Positions 36,106 to 44,747 are shown, counted from the first letter of the stretch. The stretch: DNA of 64,000 nt from Mesotoga sp. Brook.08.105.5.1 (GCF_002752635.1 NZ_AYTW01000036.1:1-64000), one strand, 5' to 3'. A program made the numbers and translations. The notes: generated by a model from the letters alone, not told the origin.

Positions 36106-37341
36106 GTGAAGACTACGCAAGTACAGAGAAAGAGTCTGAAGGACTATGAGCCTTTTATAGAAAGTGATCTATTGGAGAGTATTCTTAAGCTTTCGAGCGA
36201 ACTCAGGGGTCTGAGAGTTTTGCATGTCAACGCAACATCTTTTGGAGGAGGCGTGGCGGAAATACTACACACTCTGATTCCTTTAATGAAAGACTGTGGC
36301 CTCAATGTCGATTGGAAAGTAATTGACGCTCCTTCTCGGTTTTTCGACCTTACAAAAAGGATGCACAACGCACTTCAGGGTAAGGAGGATCGACTATCAG
36401 ATGAAGATAGGGACCTTTTTGAAAACGTTTCAAAAGACAACGCGAGTTTCATAAAACCAGGTGAATACGATATTGCGGTGATACATGACCCTCAACCGGT
36501 AGGTCTTCCTGCCTTTGCAGACTTCGGAAGTTGCAGGCTTGTATGGAGATGTCACATAGATACTTCCTCACCCAATCGGGTCTTCTGGGATTATCTAAAC
36601 GGCTTCCTGTCTTACTATAATGCAGCTGTATTCACACTCAAAGACTATGCTAAAGACGGGATTTCAATCGACAAGATCTACGAAATTCCACCTTCAATTG
36701 ATCCTCTAAGCAACAAGAACAGGGAACTGTCGAAGGAAGAGATGCAACAGGCACTAAGAAAACTCGGAATCGAGAGTGGAAAACCCGTTATAACTCAAGT
36801 ATCAAGGTTCGATCCGTGGAAGGATCCGTTGGGAGTTGTAGATGCGTATAGAAAGCTGAAGGAGAGGTTTAGAGAGCTTCAGCTTCTGCTAATAGGGTCG
36901 ATGGCTTCAGATGATCCTGAGGGCTGGAAGATCTATGAAGACCTTCTAAGATACAGTGGAATGGATTACGACATCAAGGTTCTCTCGAACTTCCAGAATA
37001 TCAGTGATATCGAGGTGAACGCAGCTCAAAGAGTAAGCAAAGTCGTTCTTCAGAAATCACTTCGCGAGGGTTTTGCTTTGACTGTGAGCGAGGCAATGTG
37101 GAAGAAGACTCCCGTAGTTGGGGGAAACGTTGGAGGCATTCCTCTTCAGGTTCACCACGGAATTAACGGCTATCTCGTTGAAAGCGTTGAAGATACCATT
37201 GAGTACACTGGAAGAATACTTGATGATCCCGGTCTTGCAAAGGAAATGGGGAACAAGGGATATGAAATAGTGAAGAAAGACTTCCTAAGTACGAGACATC
37301 TACATCAATATCTTCAACTTTTCCGAGATCTTACGAATTGA
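36106..37341 (+). CDS. treT: trehalose synthase (glycosyl-transferring), TreT
   Basis: GT4 glycosyltransferase of the TreT group, which interconverts NDP-glucose plus glucose with trehalose and in hyperthermophiles works mainly to split imported trehalose; 411 aa. VLHVNATSFGGGVAEILHTL is the TreT N-terminal signature. HDPQPVGLPAF and WRCHIDTSSPN line the acceptor site. ITQVSRFDPWKDPLGVVDA and VVLQKSLREGFALTVSEAMWK (with the E-x7-E motif) form the nucleotide-sugar domain. I start at GTG 36106, with AGAAGG 7 bases upstream. The alternative start at 36043 would put the hairpin 36045-36076 inside coding sequence. It is the last gene of the LacI-regulated operon and may give NDP-glucose from trehalose. 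Confidence 0.92.
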   Translation: MKTTQVQRKSLKDYEPFIESDLLESILKLSSELRGLRVLHVNATSFGGGVAEILHTLIPLMKDCGLNVDWKVIDAPSRFFDLTKRMHNALQGKEDRLSDEDRDLFENVSKDNASFIKPGEYDIAVIHDPQPVGLPAFADFGSCRLVWRCHIDTSSPNRVFWDYLNGFLSYYNAAVFTLKDYAKDGISIDKIYEIPPSIDPLSNKNRELSKEEMQQALRKLGIESGKPVITQVSRFDPWKDPLGVVDAYRKLKERFRELQLLLIGSMASDDPEGWKIYEDLLRYSGMDYDIKVLSNFQNISDIEVNAAQRVSKVVLQKSLREGFALTVSEAMWKKTPVVGGNVGGIPLQVHHGINGYLVESVEDTIEYTGRILDDPGLAKEMGNKGYEIVKKDFLSTRHLHQYLQLFRDLTN

Positions 37342-37384
37342 GAAGGCCCCCGTCCCGGCCATATGCGGAACGGGGAGCTTCATA

Positions 37385-38614
37385 TCAGAGGAGCTTCTCC
37401 ACCTTTCTTCTTTCAAGATTCTCGTATATGGGCAGACCATGTAGATAGAGATTTGGAGCTTCACCCTGTATGAGCGGTAGTGCATAGGATCTGAACTCCT
37501 CAGTAACGTGAAATCCGTCTTCCGAGATGAATTCTTTAGGAAGGTCTTTCGTTCCGTTGGCGATCCTCTCCAGATCAACTGTGCAGTATTTCTTCAGATA
37601 GGGCCTATTACTTAATCGGCGAATTGAGACCATCACTCCGCTTACCCCTTCTAGTGCTTCCCTGACTGCTAGTGCTCCTACCTCAACTGCTTCTTGCCAA
37701 TCTATAAGGCTTGCAATGTGTCTTGAAGACCTCTGAAGATAATCCGGGATAGCGACATGCACTTTGCACTTCAAGGAATCGCGAATTGTCTTTTCGAGGT
37801 ATTGCCCTATCTTCCCGAGCTGCACATTTCCGAAGGAATCGTAGTATCCGGCAGTAGATATGTATGATCCATCAGGCCTCTTAAGAGCCTCTGACGCAAC
37901 GATCGAACAATAGCCCTCTCTTACGATTACATCATCTACTTTTGCAATGAAGGCATCTTCGTTGAAGGGTACTTCCGGGAAAAGTATGATCTGAGGACCG
38001 TGGAATCGGTCACTACTTGCAAGTGAACCTGAAGCAGCAAGCCAGCCTGAATGACGCCCCATAGACTCCATAATGAAAACCTTTGTGGAATCGCTGTACA
38101 TTGATCTCTTATCTCTCGTCGCCTCCATTATCGAAATCGCAGTGAATCTTGCAGCGGAACCATATCCAGGACAGTGATCGGTTTCCATGAGATCATTATC
38201 AACAGTCTTGGGTATTCCTATCACTTGCAATGGAATGCCGAGTTCTTTTGCTTTGTTATCGATCTTGTTGGCGGTATCCATTGAATCATTGCCCCCGTTA
38301 TAGAAGAAGTAACGGATGGAATGAGCGTCGAAGACTCTGAACAATCTATCGAAGTCCTCATCGCTGTCGATTTTCGTTCTGCAAGAGCCGAATACCGCGC
38401 CAGGAGTGTAGGGAATCCTGTCTATCTCACTCCGTGTTTCTTCCGTCAAGTCAAGAAGCTCTTCGTTGAGGATTCCTTTGATACCATTTATTCCGGCAAA
38501 TATCCTGTCGATTCCTTCACTCTCAAGCGCCGCAACAATCGTCCCATAAGCTGATGCGTTGATTACGGATGTAACGCCCCCGGATTGAGCATATAACGCG
38601 TTTTTCACTTTCAT
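37385..38614 (-). CDS. pfp: phosphofructokinase, pyrophosphate-dependent type
   Basis: Glycolytic enzyme phosphorylating fructose-6-phosphate, 409 aa. AQSGGVTSVINASAYG is the N-terminal phosphate loop. YNGGNDSMDTA shows Asp at the position that is Gly in ATP enzymes, and GIPKTVDNDL has the Lys that marks PPi specificity. FIMESMGRHSGWLAA is the substrate block. Both donor-site features indicate PPi as phosphoryl donor, as in Thermotoga's PPi-PFK. The ATG follows GGGGGGAGGTG. It is convergent with treT and probably a single-gene unit. Confidence 0.92.
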   Translation of the reverse strand: MKVKNALYAQSGGVTSVINASAYGTIVAALESEGIDRIFAGINGIKGILNEELLDLTEETRSEIDRIPYTPGAVFGSCRTKIDSDEDFDRLFRVFDAHSIRYFFYNGGNDSMDTANKIDNKAKELGIPLQVIGIPKTVDNDLMETDHCPGYGSAARFTAISIMEATRDKRSMYSDSTKVFIMESMGRHSGWLAASGSLASSDRFHGPQIILFPEVPFNEDAFIAKVDDVIVREGYCSIVASEALKRPDGSYISTAGYYDSFGNVQLGKIGQYLEKTIRDSLKCKVHVAIPDYLQRSSRHIASLIDWQEAVEVGALAVREALEGVSGVMVSIRRLSNRPYLKKYCTVDLERIANGTKDLPKEFISEDGFHVTEEFRSYALPLIQGEAPNLYLHGLPIYENLERRKVEKLL

Positions 38615-38839
38615 GATCCACCTCCCCCCATCATTTCGTAACTATGATATCAGACACACTAAACCGGAGGGAAGTTGCTCACTCGCTGTAGCATCAACTA
38701 GTAGGGTTGAAAAGAGCTCGTGCCAGCTTGCTTTGTCTGAAATGCTTCATACTCATAGATTAGATCTATGGCATCTTTCCTGTAAAAAATTCTCGTAATA
38801 AGCAAGGACAAAATGCTTACCGCAACGCTAAAATGAGAA

Positions 38840-38868
38840 AAGGAATCCATAACTGCCATGGACTCCTT
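38840..38868 (-). terminator. intrinsic terminator after the aminotransferase gene
   Basis: On the minus strand AAGGAGTCCAT and ATGGATTCCTT form an 11-bp stem with one mismatch and a 7-base loop, followed by TTTCTCATTTT. It starts about 45 bases after the aminotransferase stop. The rest of 38615-38839 holds the leftward pfp promoter region and no gene that I can see. Confidence 0.8.
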
Positions 38869-38914
38869 CCTTTGTTCTGAAATAGTCGATAGAGCTCGAT
38901 TTTTGGAAAGTCTA

Positions 38915-40114
38915 CTAGACAGAAACGAACAAGCGATTATATTCCTTTAGACCTAAAGCCAATACTTCAATGGCGATCTTCATCTTTTCTGAAGAAAGAA
39001 CATAAGCAATCCTAACTTCTTTTCGTCCAATGCCTTCACTCGAATAGAATCCCTCCAGCGGCGCCACCATTACAGTGCTTCCATCATAGGAAAAGTCTGT
39101 AAGCATCCATTTGACGAATTCTTCAGCGTCTTCAACAGGAAGCTTGACCGAGATATAGAAAGCACCAGAGGGTTTTTGCATCTCTATTCCATCGATTTTG
39201 CTCAGTTCTTTAAAGACCACATTTCTTCTGAGTTCATACTCTCTTCTCACCGAATCAGTGTATTCTTTACCAAGCGTTAGAAGGCCAATTGTTCCAAGCT
39301 GAGCAATGGTTGGAGGAGATAATCTTGCCTGAGCAAACTTCATCATTGTTCTGTAAAGCTCACTGTTTTTTGTTGCCACACAACCAATTCTTGCGCCACA
39401 GCTGCTGAATCTCTTAGAAATACTATCAACGATAATTATGTCCTGTCCTGAATCAAGCGTCATTATTGAAGAAGGCTTTATTTCATCAAAAACGATTTCT
39501 CGATACACCTCGTCGCAGATAATATATAGATCATTTCTTCTTGCGAAGTCGATAAGTCTCCTTAACTCACGCTCTGTATAAACTACTCCCGTGGGATTAG
39601 AAGGATTTGAGAATAGAATCGCCCTCGTCCTTTTTGTCAAGGCCTTTGATAGTTCTTCGTCAGCGGGCAGCCGATATCCGTTTGATATTTTCGACGTAGC
39701 GGACCTCACATTGAGTCCCAGCATGTTGGCAAAGCCTTTGTAATTTGCGTAGAATGGCTCGATCAACATAATCTCATCGCCAGGATCAGCGACAGCAGCA
39801 AGGGCGAAAAGAATCGCCTCGCTGCCACCCGAAGTGACAAGAAGCTCATCGGCCGAAACGTCTATTTCCCATGACTGGAAATAGTCTGAAAAAGCTTGCT
39901 TTAGCTCTCTTATTCCATCTGAAGGCGAGTATGAGACTACAGAATCTGATAGCTTATTCATGTAATCATAAAACACTCTTGGAGTTTCAATGTCAGGCTG
40001 ACCGATATTGAGATGATAGACTTTCACACCTTTCTCCTTCGCTTTCTGTGCAAAAGGCACTAGTTTTCTTATAGGAGAAGATGGCATAAGAATTCCGCGT
40101 TTCGATATTTCCAT
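38915..40114 (-). CDS. class I/II pyridoxal-phosphate aminotransferase
   Basis: PLP-dependent aminotransferase (aspartate-aminotransferase-like, fold type I), 399 aa. VYHLNIGQPDIETP is the N-terminal substrate-lid motif. LVTSGGSEAILFAL is the cofactor phosphate loop. FSNPSNPTGVVY and YIICDEVYREIVFDE hold the Asn and Asp that contact PLP, and IIVDSISKRFSSCGARIG carries the Schiff-base lysine. ATG 40114 has AAGGGGGC just upstream and matches family N-termini; an upstream ATG at 40234 would add 40 non-family residues and lies before the promoter. The amino acid specificity is unknown. Confidence 0.92.
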   Translation of the reverse strand: MEISKRGILMPSSPIRKLVPFAQKAKEKGVKVYHLNIGQPDIETPRVFYDYMNKLSDSVVSYSPSDGIRELKQAFSDYFQSWEIDVSADELLVTSGGSEAILFALAAVADPGDEIMLIEPFYANYKGFANMLGLNVRSATSKISNGYRLPADEELSKALTKRTRAILFSNPSNPTGVVYTERELRRLIDFARRNDLYIICDEVYREIVFDEIKPSSIMTLDSGQDIIIVDSISKRFSSCGARIGCVATKNSELYRTMMKFAQARLSPPTIAQLGTIGLLTLGKEYTDSVRREYELRRNVVFKELSKIDGIEMQKPSGAFYISVKLPVEDAEEFVKWMLTDFSYDGSTVMVAPLEGFYSSEGIGRKEVRIAYVLSSEKMKIAIEVLALGLKEYNRLFVSV

Positions 40115-40154
40115 GATTTGCCCCCTTAAGTCAAAATGATAACCTTTCTGAATC

Positions 40155-40160
40155 ATTATA
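40155..40160 (-). promoter_or_regulatory. -10 box for the aminotransferase gene
   Basis: Minus-strand TATAAT, 41 bases before the ATG at 40114, with TTATGC at 16-base spacing as a possible -35. It shows that the aminotransferase does not depend on the small gene upstream. Confidence 0.65.
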
Positions 40161-40240
40161 CAATAAGTAGATCTGAGCATAAAGGGTAACGTTAGCCCTT
40201 CAGAAGGCGTTAGTTGGATTTCCAGTTGCATCATCTAGCG

Positions 40241-40263
40241 AAAAAGGCTGCATACGCAGCCTT
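40241..40263 (-). terminator. intrinsic terminator of the 37-aa small gene
   Basis: Minus-strand AAGGCTGC, GTAT, GCAGCCTT, an 8-bp perfect stem followed directly by TTT (five T in all counting the stem end). It lies 48 bases after the small gene's stop. Confidence 0.85.
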
Positions 40264-40311
40264 CGTTATGAATAGCATCAAAACCTGTTTTCTAGTGACA
40301 AGAACAAATGA

Positions 40312-40425
40312 TTATTTTCTTCTGTCCTCGAATGATACCTCAACTAGATTAAGGGTTCTATCTGTCTCGAGTTCGAGTCCCTTCTGATCTCCTGATGGAG
40401 TTCTCTTCAATTCTTTTTCAATCAT
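40312..40425 (-). CDS. unrecognised 37-aa small protein, single-gene unit
   Basis: A 37-codon frame with an unusually good expression setting: extended -10 promoter TGCTATAAT at 40470-40478, AGGAGG (40434-40439) 8 bases before ATG, and an intrinsic terminator at 40241-40263. The product begins MIEKELKRTPSGDQKGLE and ends EVSFEDRRK. It is highly charged (about 8 basic, 9 acidic residues), has no Cys and no hydrophobic segment, so it is a soluble, possibly partly disordered peptide. It shows no excess of one amino acid, so it is not an obvious leader peptide. An even shorter frame of 9 codons (40447-40418), with its own GGGGGAG, overlaps the start and may tune translation. I do not recognise the family. 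Confidence 0.65.
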   Translation of the reverse strand: MIEKELKRTPSGDQKGLELETDRTLNLVEVSFEDRRK

Positions 40426-40469
40426 GTAACAAACCTCCTGTATTCATCTTCTCCCCCGCTACCAAACTT

Positions 40470-40478
40470 ATTATAGCA
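40470..40478 (-). promoter_or_regulatory. extended -10 promoter of the 37-aa small gene
   Basis: Minus-strand TGCTATAAT is a consensus extended -10. With 17-base spacing the -35 would be TTTCGC, which is weak. The expected transcript start near 40463 gives a leader of about 38 bases. Confidence 0.8.
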
Positions 40479-40601
40479 TACTTCAGTACTAAGCGAAAGG
40501 AATAGAGAGCGCCAACAAGATAATAGCTCATAATCAAGTCTAGTTGGTATTAATATCCCTTGAACCCGAAAGGCAACCTAAGATGGCAAACAGTGAGTAT
40601 A

Positions 40602-42632
40602 TTATCTTACGGTTATTGTAAAAGCAGCTGTAGCCTCCCCGCCTTTGAGATCACTAGCTCTAAGCATAACTGTGCTTGATCCAAGTGTTTCAGGAATGAA
40701 TGAGTAGATGCTACCGGTCAACACTCCAGGTCCATAGATTAGTTCGTATCTAAGATAGTCTCCGTCGGGGTCGCTGCTGAACTGTCTCAAGTCAAGCCGA
40801 AGAGTTCTTGAGATTATTGTGGTTTGATCTGGAATATTGAATTCGGGCGGCCTGTTCGTATCTGTAACGAGCACGTCAAAAGAAGCATTTGCCGTACCTC
40901 CCTTACCGTCTGATGCACTTACGACGAATGTGTAGAAGCCGTAATCCTCGTACCCAGGTTCAATTATCAGCCTGCTTCCTTCAATCGTTCCCATTCCCTG
41001 AACGATCTCAAATGATAGATTGTCATTGTCCGGATCAGATGAGTATTCATTCAGATCAACAACAAGTCTAGAACCTTCTGCTATCGTGAACCCTGGTATG
41101 TTCAAAACAGGGGGTCTATTGCTCTCTCTGACATCAATTCTTACCGTTGCTCTTGCCGATCCGCCCTTTCCATCGCTCACTGAAACAACCGCTTCGTAGC
41201 TTCCCGCGCTGCCATAGTCTGCGTCAAAAGTGTAAGTTCTTCCCTGAATTGTTCCCGGACCTGAAACTAGTGAGTAGTTAAGCGGGTCATTATCTGGATC
41301 GGAAGCGTGATCTGAAAGGTTAATCGTCAGCCTTTCTCCCTCAGAAATCCTCCTCGGAAGAATTGAGATCACAGGCGGGTTATTTGTTTGACTTACATTG
41401 AATGTCACTGTTCTGTCTACCGATCCGCCCTTTCCATCGGAGGCTCTGATAGTTGCTGAGTATCTTCCTGGATCAGATGATTGAAAAGTATACTGACTAC
41501 CGGCGATTCTTCCGGAACCGCTGACAAGCTGGTATGAAAGTATGTCTCCGTCAGGATCTGAGAAGTAATTGCCGAGGTTAAGCGTAAGTTGTTCATTAAC
41601 TTCAATCGTTCTCTCGGGAATGTTCGAAGCTACCGGTACTCTGTTTTTAGTGGCGATACTGATTTGAAAGCTATCTTCAACAGTATTTAAACCGTCCGAA
41701 ATCTGTAGAACAACGGTCTTTATGCCTGAGTCATTCTCGGTACTTGTGTATGAATAGAGTGATCTCTCTACCTCACCAGGGCCCGAACTAATTCTTATCG
41801 AAACTGGATCATTTTCCGGATCCCTTATGAAGGTTCGGAGATCCAGAACGAGTGTATTGCCCTGGTCCAGAGTCTGATCAGGGATGCTCGACACCGGTGG
41901 AAGATTTCTTGTTTCAGCTGTTACTAATCGCGAAGAAGCGTCTGTTCCTTCGGGAGTAATGGTGACTGCTGTTGCTGACTCGATTGTTGTGGAGTCAGCT
42001 GATGGTGTTGATGGAGTTGTAATGAACGCCTTATTCAATATCAAGAATGTTGAATCATCATTTCCTCCGCGACCGTCAAGAACTGTTATGGTTATACTTT
42101 CCTCTGTTCTTGTTGCAAAGTCCGGTTTGTATGTGTAACTGCTGCCAATTATCTGACCGTTGCCAGAAGAGATTCTGTACGTAAGAGGATCCAAATCTGG
42201 ATCTTCTGCGAACTCATCAAGATCTATGGAAACGGTTTCGTTGTGCGCAATTACCTGATCCGGCACTGATAGCACTGGTGGACGATTCACTTCCCTAACG
42301 GTAATGACAAATGTGGATTCGGCAGTTTGCTCTTTCTGGTCAGCAACCGAAATCGTAACTGTGTGTTTTCCAGACTGCTGATAACTCGGCGAGAATGTAT
42401 AGAATGTGTCCCTGATTTCTCCAGGGCCCGCTAACTTTCTGTAGGTGAGAGACGCCATCTTTTCGTCGCTTGAGTAATCGTGTAGATCTATAGAAAGAAT
42501 ATCACCCTCGTTGATTATCATGTCTGGAATGCTCATCACAGGGGGTTTGTTAAGCACATCAGGAAGCAATCTGATGGCAAATACGACTGCTACCACGACC
42601 ATCAACAACGCCCAGAAGAACCATTTTCTCAT
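40602..42632 (-). CDS. membrane-anchored protein with seven Ig/cadherin-like repeats
   Basis: A 676-aa surface protein. Residues about 4-23 form one hydrophobic helix (WFFWALLMVVVAVVFAIRLL) without an obvious cleavage site, so it is likely an anchor in the inner membrane with the rest in the periplasm. Seven tandem beta-sandwich repeats of about 85-95 residues follow. Each opens with a variant of NRPPVLxIPDQxIxEG and carries SxDPDxDxLxYxxxSGxG, then YxFxP and SDGKGGxAxxxFxVxV, as in cadherin-like and Ig-like repeats with Ca-binding Asp clusters. The third region includes a Thr/Ser-rich linker (STPSADSTTIES). The repeats may serve adhesion or structural bridging between membrane and the outer sheath (toga). 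The function is inferred. Confidence 0.82.
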   Translation of the reverse strand: MRKWFFWALLMVVVAVVFAIRLLPDVLNKPPVMSIPDMIINEGDILSIDLHDYSSDEKMASLTYRKLAGPGEIRDTFYTFSPSYQQSGKHTVTISVADQKEQTAESTFVITVREVNRPPVLSVPDQVIAHNETVSIDLDEFAEDPDLDPLTYRISSGNGQIIGSSYTYKPDFATRTEESITITVLDGRGGNDDSTFLILNKAFITTPSTPSADSTTIESATAVTITPEGTDASSRLVTAETRNLPPVSSIPDQTLDQGNTLVLDLRTFIRDPENDPVSIRISSGPGEVERSLYSYTSTENDSGIKTVVLQISDGLNTVEDSFQISIATKNRVPVASNIPERTIEVNEQLTLNLGNYFSDPDGDILSYQLVSGSGRIAGSQYTFQSSDPGRYSATIRASDGKGGSVDRTVTFNVSQTNNPPVISILPRRISEGERLTINLSDHASDPDNDPLNYSLVSGPGTIQGRTYTFDADYGSAGSYEAVVSVSDGKGGSARATVRIDVRESNRPPVLNIPGFTIAEGSRLVVDLNEYSSDPDNDNLSFEIVQGMGTIEGSRLIIEPGYEDYGFYTFVVSASDGKGGTANASFDVLVTDTNRPPEFNIPDQTTIISRTLRLDLRQFSSDPDGDYLRYELIYGPGVLTGSIYSFIPETLGSSTVMLRASDLKGGEATAAFTITVR

Positions 42633-42673
42633 ACCGCATAACCTCCATAGAGACCATAATAGTAATCAAGTCT

Positions 42674-42703
42674 ATTATAGTCTTATTCCTGTTCCATGCC
42701 CAA
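42674..42703 (-). promoter_or_regulatory. promoter of the Ig-repeat protein gene
   Basis: Minus strand: TTGGGC (42703-42698), an 18-base spacer and TATAAT (42679-42674), about 40 bases before the start codon. Confidence 0.75.
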
Positions 42704-42858
42704 ATGGAATGGGTTCTGAATACCTTTAGTGAGAACTCCTCCCAATCGTTAGTCGGAGACTCGCATACTGTTTAACACGTCTAACCATGTTGCCTTTCAT
42801 TTGTTTCCCTGTGGGTAAATTTTAACCTAATACCTGGCATAAGGGGCGATCAATATGC

Positions 42859-42864
42859 TAGAAT
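42859..42864 (+). promoter_or_regulatory. -10 box for the hydrogenase gene
   Basis: TGCTAGAAT is an extended -10 with TAGAAT at 42859-42864; TGGCAT lies 18 bases upstream as a possible -35. The leader to the GTG at 42939 is about 70 bases. The interval 42633-42938 holds this and the divergent promoter, and no gene. Confidence 0.6.
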
Positions 42865-42938
42865 CTATTTGATAGAAAAATCACAATCTAGTTTCTTCTC
42901 TCTCAATAACTGAAGATTTCGAATGGAGGTGCTGTTCG

Positions 42939-44699
42939 GTGCCCGTGACAATTACCATTAACGGCAAGGACTATTCCGTGAAAGAGGATCAGAGTATTCT
43001 TGAGGCTTGCCGTGAAGTTGGAATGGATATTCCAACGCTCTGTTATCACCCTGCCCTCTCTGTTGTTGGATCATGCAGGGTCTGTGTCGTCGAGGTTGAG
43101 GGAGCTCGTAGTCTCTCGCCCGCATGCGCAACTCAGGTCGCTGATGGAATGAAGATTAAGACGAATTCTGAAAGAGTGAACAAGGCCGTAAGATTCAACC
43201 TTGGTCTTCTGCTTTCAAATCACCCCAATGACTGTATGACCTGTGATGTGAATGGTAGATGCGAGTTTCAGGATCTGATATATCAATACGATGTTAAAGA
43301 CATGTTCCCGAAGACCCTCAGAAATGTTTCTTATGACACTTCCAGTCCATCGCTGTTCAGAGACATGAACAAGTGTATTGATTGTGGAAGATGCGTTAGA
43401 GCATGTGATGAACTCCAGGGCCTATCAATTCTATCACCTGTAAATAGGGGATATCATGTTCTGCCTTTACCCGCTCTCGGAGCCCCTATTGCAGCTACTG
43501 ACTGTATAAATTGTGGTCAGTGTTCAGCGGTATGCCCGGTTGGAGCTATTACCGAAAGGATGGAGTTCAGAGATGTTGTTGCCGAACTGAAGAGACATGA
43601 TAAAGTTCTCATTGCGCAGACGGCTCCTTCAGTGCGCGTTGCGTTGGCTGAAGAGTTTGGAGAACTTCCCGGAACCGTTAGCACCGGCAAGATGGTTGCT
43701 GCACTCAGAAAGCTAGGGTTCGACTATGTGTTCGATACGAATTTCTCTGCTGACCTGACAATTCTGGAGGAAGGCTCTGAACTACTCGAAAGAGTTAAGG
43801 AAGGTGGAAAGTTCCCGATGTTCACCTCTTGTTGCCCTGGATGGGTTAACATGATGGAGAAACTATACCCGGAGTACACCGAGAACCTTTCAACTGCCAA
43901 GTCTCCTCAAGAAATGATGAGTGCTCTTGTCAAGACTTTCTTCGCGGAGAAGATTGGTAAAAGGCCGGAAGACATTTACCTGGTCTCCATCATGCCTTGT
44001 ACTGCTAAGAAAGATGAGAAGGGGAGAGATACACTTCAAGTAAGAGGTGCCCAATCGACGGATGCAGTTCTGGTAACCAGGGAGCTCGGGAAACTTATCA
44101 AAATGCATAAGATACCCTTCGAGTCGCTTGAAGAGGAAGAATACGACAATCCTCTTGGGATCTCAACAGGAGCTGCAGCTATCTTCGGAGCAACTGGAGG
44201 CGTCATGGAAGCGGCTTTGAGAACCGCGTACGAGGTATACACCGGGGAAGAGTTGCCCAGACTTGACTTCGACTTTGCTCGCGGATTCGAAGGTGTGAAG
44301 GAAGCTGAAATAGAAATGAAGGGCACTAAAGTAAAAGTTGCGATTGCTCATGGTGGAAGCAATGTTGTCAAGTTGATGGACAAGATACGTTCAGGTGAAG
44401 CCTTCTACCATTTTGTCGAGATAATGGCATGTCCAGGTGGCTGTATAGGTGGCGGCGGTCAACCGAAATCGAGTGTTCCTGGTTATTTGGAAAAGAGAAT
44501 GGAAGCAATATATAGTATTGACAAGTCTTCCAAAATCAGGAAATCTCATGAAAATCCGGGAATTCTAAAGCTTTACGAAGAGTATTTGGAGAAGCCCCTA
44601 GGACACCTCTCACACGAACTACTCCATACTCATTACAAGAACAACAGCAAGAGCGTAATTGAGAGAAAGAAGGAGCTTGAGGAAATCGCCAAAGGGTAG
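42939..44699 (+). CDS. hydA: [FeFe]-hydrogenase catalytic subunit HydA, orphan
   Basis: Catalyses reversible H2 formation, cytoplasmic, 586 aa. A plant-type [2Fe-2S] domain comes first (Cys 35, 46, 49, 63), then the NHPNDCMTC...C [4Fe-4S] site with its His ligand. Two [4Fe-4S] clusters follow (CIDCGRCVRACDE and CINCGQCSAVCPV). The H-cluster domain has all three signatures: TSCCPGW (about 296), MPCTAKKDE (about 352) and ACPGGCIGGGG (about 497). The chain ends about 75 residues after the last motif, lacking the extra C-terminal [2Fe-2S] domain that I recall in Thermotoga's 645-aa HydA. No hydB or hydC flanks it, so it is not in a bifurcating-hydrogenase operon here. GTG start with GGAGGTG. A terminator follows. 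Confidence 0.95.
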   Translation: MPVTITINGKDYSVKEDQSILEACREVGMDIPTLCYHPALSVVGSCRVCVVEVEGARSLSPACATQVADGMKIKTNSERVNKAVRFNLGLLLSNHPNDCMTCDVNGRCEFQDLIYQYDVKDMFPKTLRNVSYDTSSPSLFRDMNKCIDCGRCVRACDELQGLSILSPVNRGYHVLPLPALGAPIAATDCINCGQCSAVCPVGAITERMEFRDVVAELKRHDKVLIAQTAPSVRVALAEEFGELPGTVSTGKMVAALRKLGFDYVFDTNFSADLTILEEGSELLERVKEGGKFPMFTSCCPGWVNMMEKLYPEYTENLSTAKSPQEMMSALVKTFFAEKIGKRPEDIYLVSIMPCTAKKDEKGRDTLQVRGAQSTDAVLVTRELGKLIKMHKIPFESLEEEEYDNPLGISTGAAAIFGATGGVMEAALRTAYEVYTGEELPRLDFDFARGFEGVKEAEIEMKGTKVKVAIAHGGSNVVKLMDKIRSGEAFYHFVEIMACPGGCIGGGGQPKSSVPGYLEKRMEAIYSIDKSSKIRKSHENPGILKLYEEYLEKPLGHLSHELLHTHYKNNSKSVIERKKELEEIAKG

Positions 44700-44719
44700 C
44701 TATGATGAAGAAGGTAATC

Positions 44720-44740
44720 CGAGGGGCCAGGTGCCCCTCG
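44720..44740 (+). terminator. intrinsic terminator after hydA
   Basis: CGAGGGGC, five-base loop, GCCCCTCG: a perfect 8-bp stem followed by TTTCT, 20 bases after the hydA stop and just before the end of the convergent sugar transferase gene. Confidence 0.85.
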
Positions 44741-44747
44741 TTTCTAT

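Noticed and set aside
37348-37375. GC-rich hairpin between treT and pfp as a bidirectional terminator
   Set aside because: The stem has an internal mismatch and neither strand shows a U run after it; it may still stabilise 3' ends.
40241-40425. 37-aa frame plus terminator read as an attenuator for the aminotransferase gene
   Set aside because: No amino acid is over-represented, no competing pairing was found, and the aminotransferase has its own TATAAT at 40155-40160 after the terminator.
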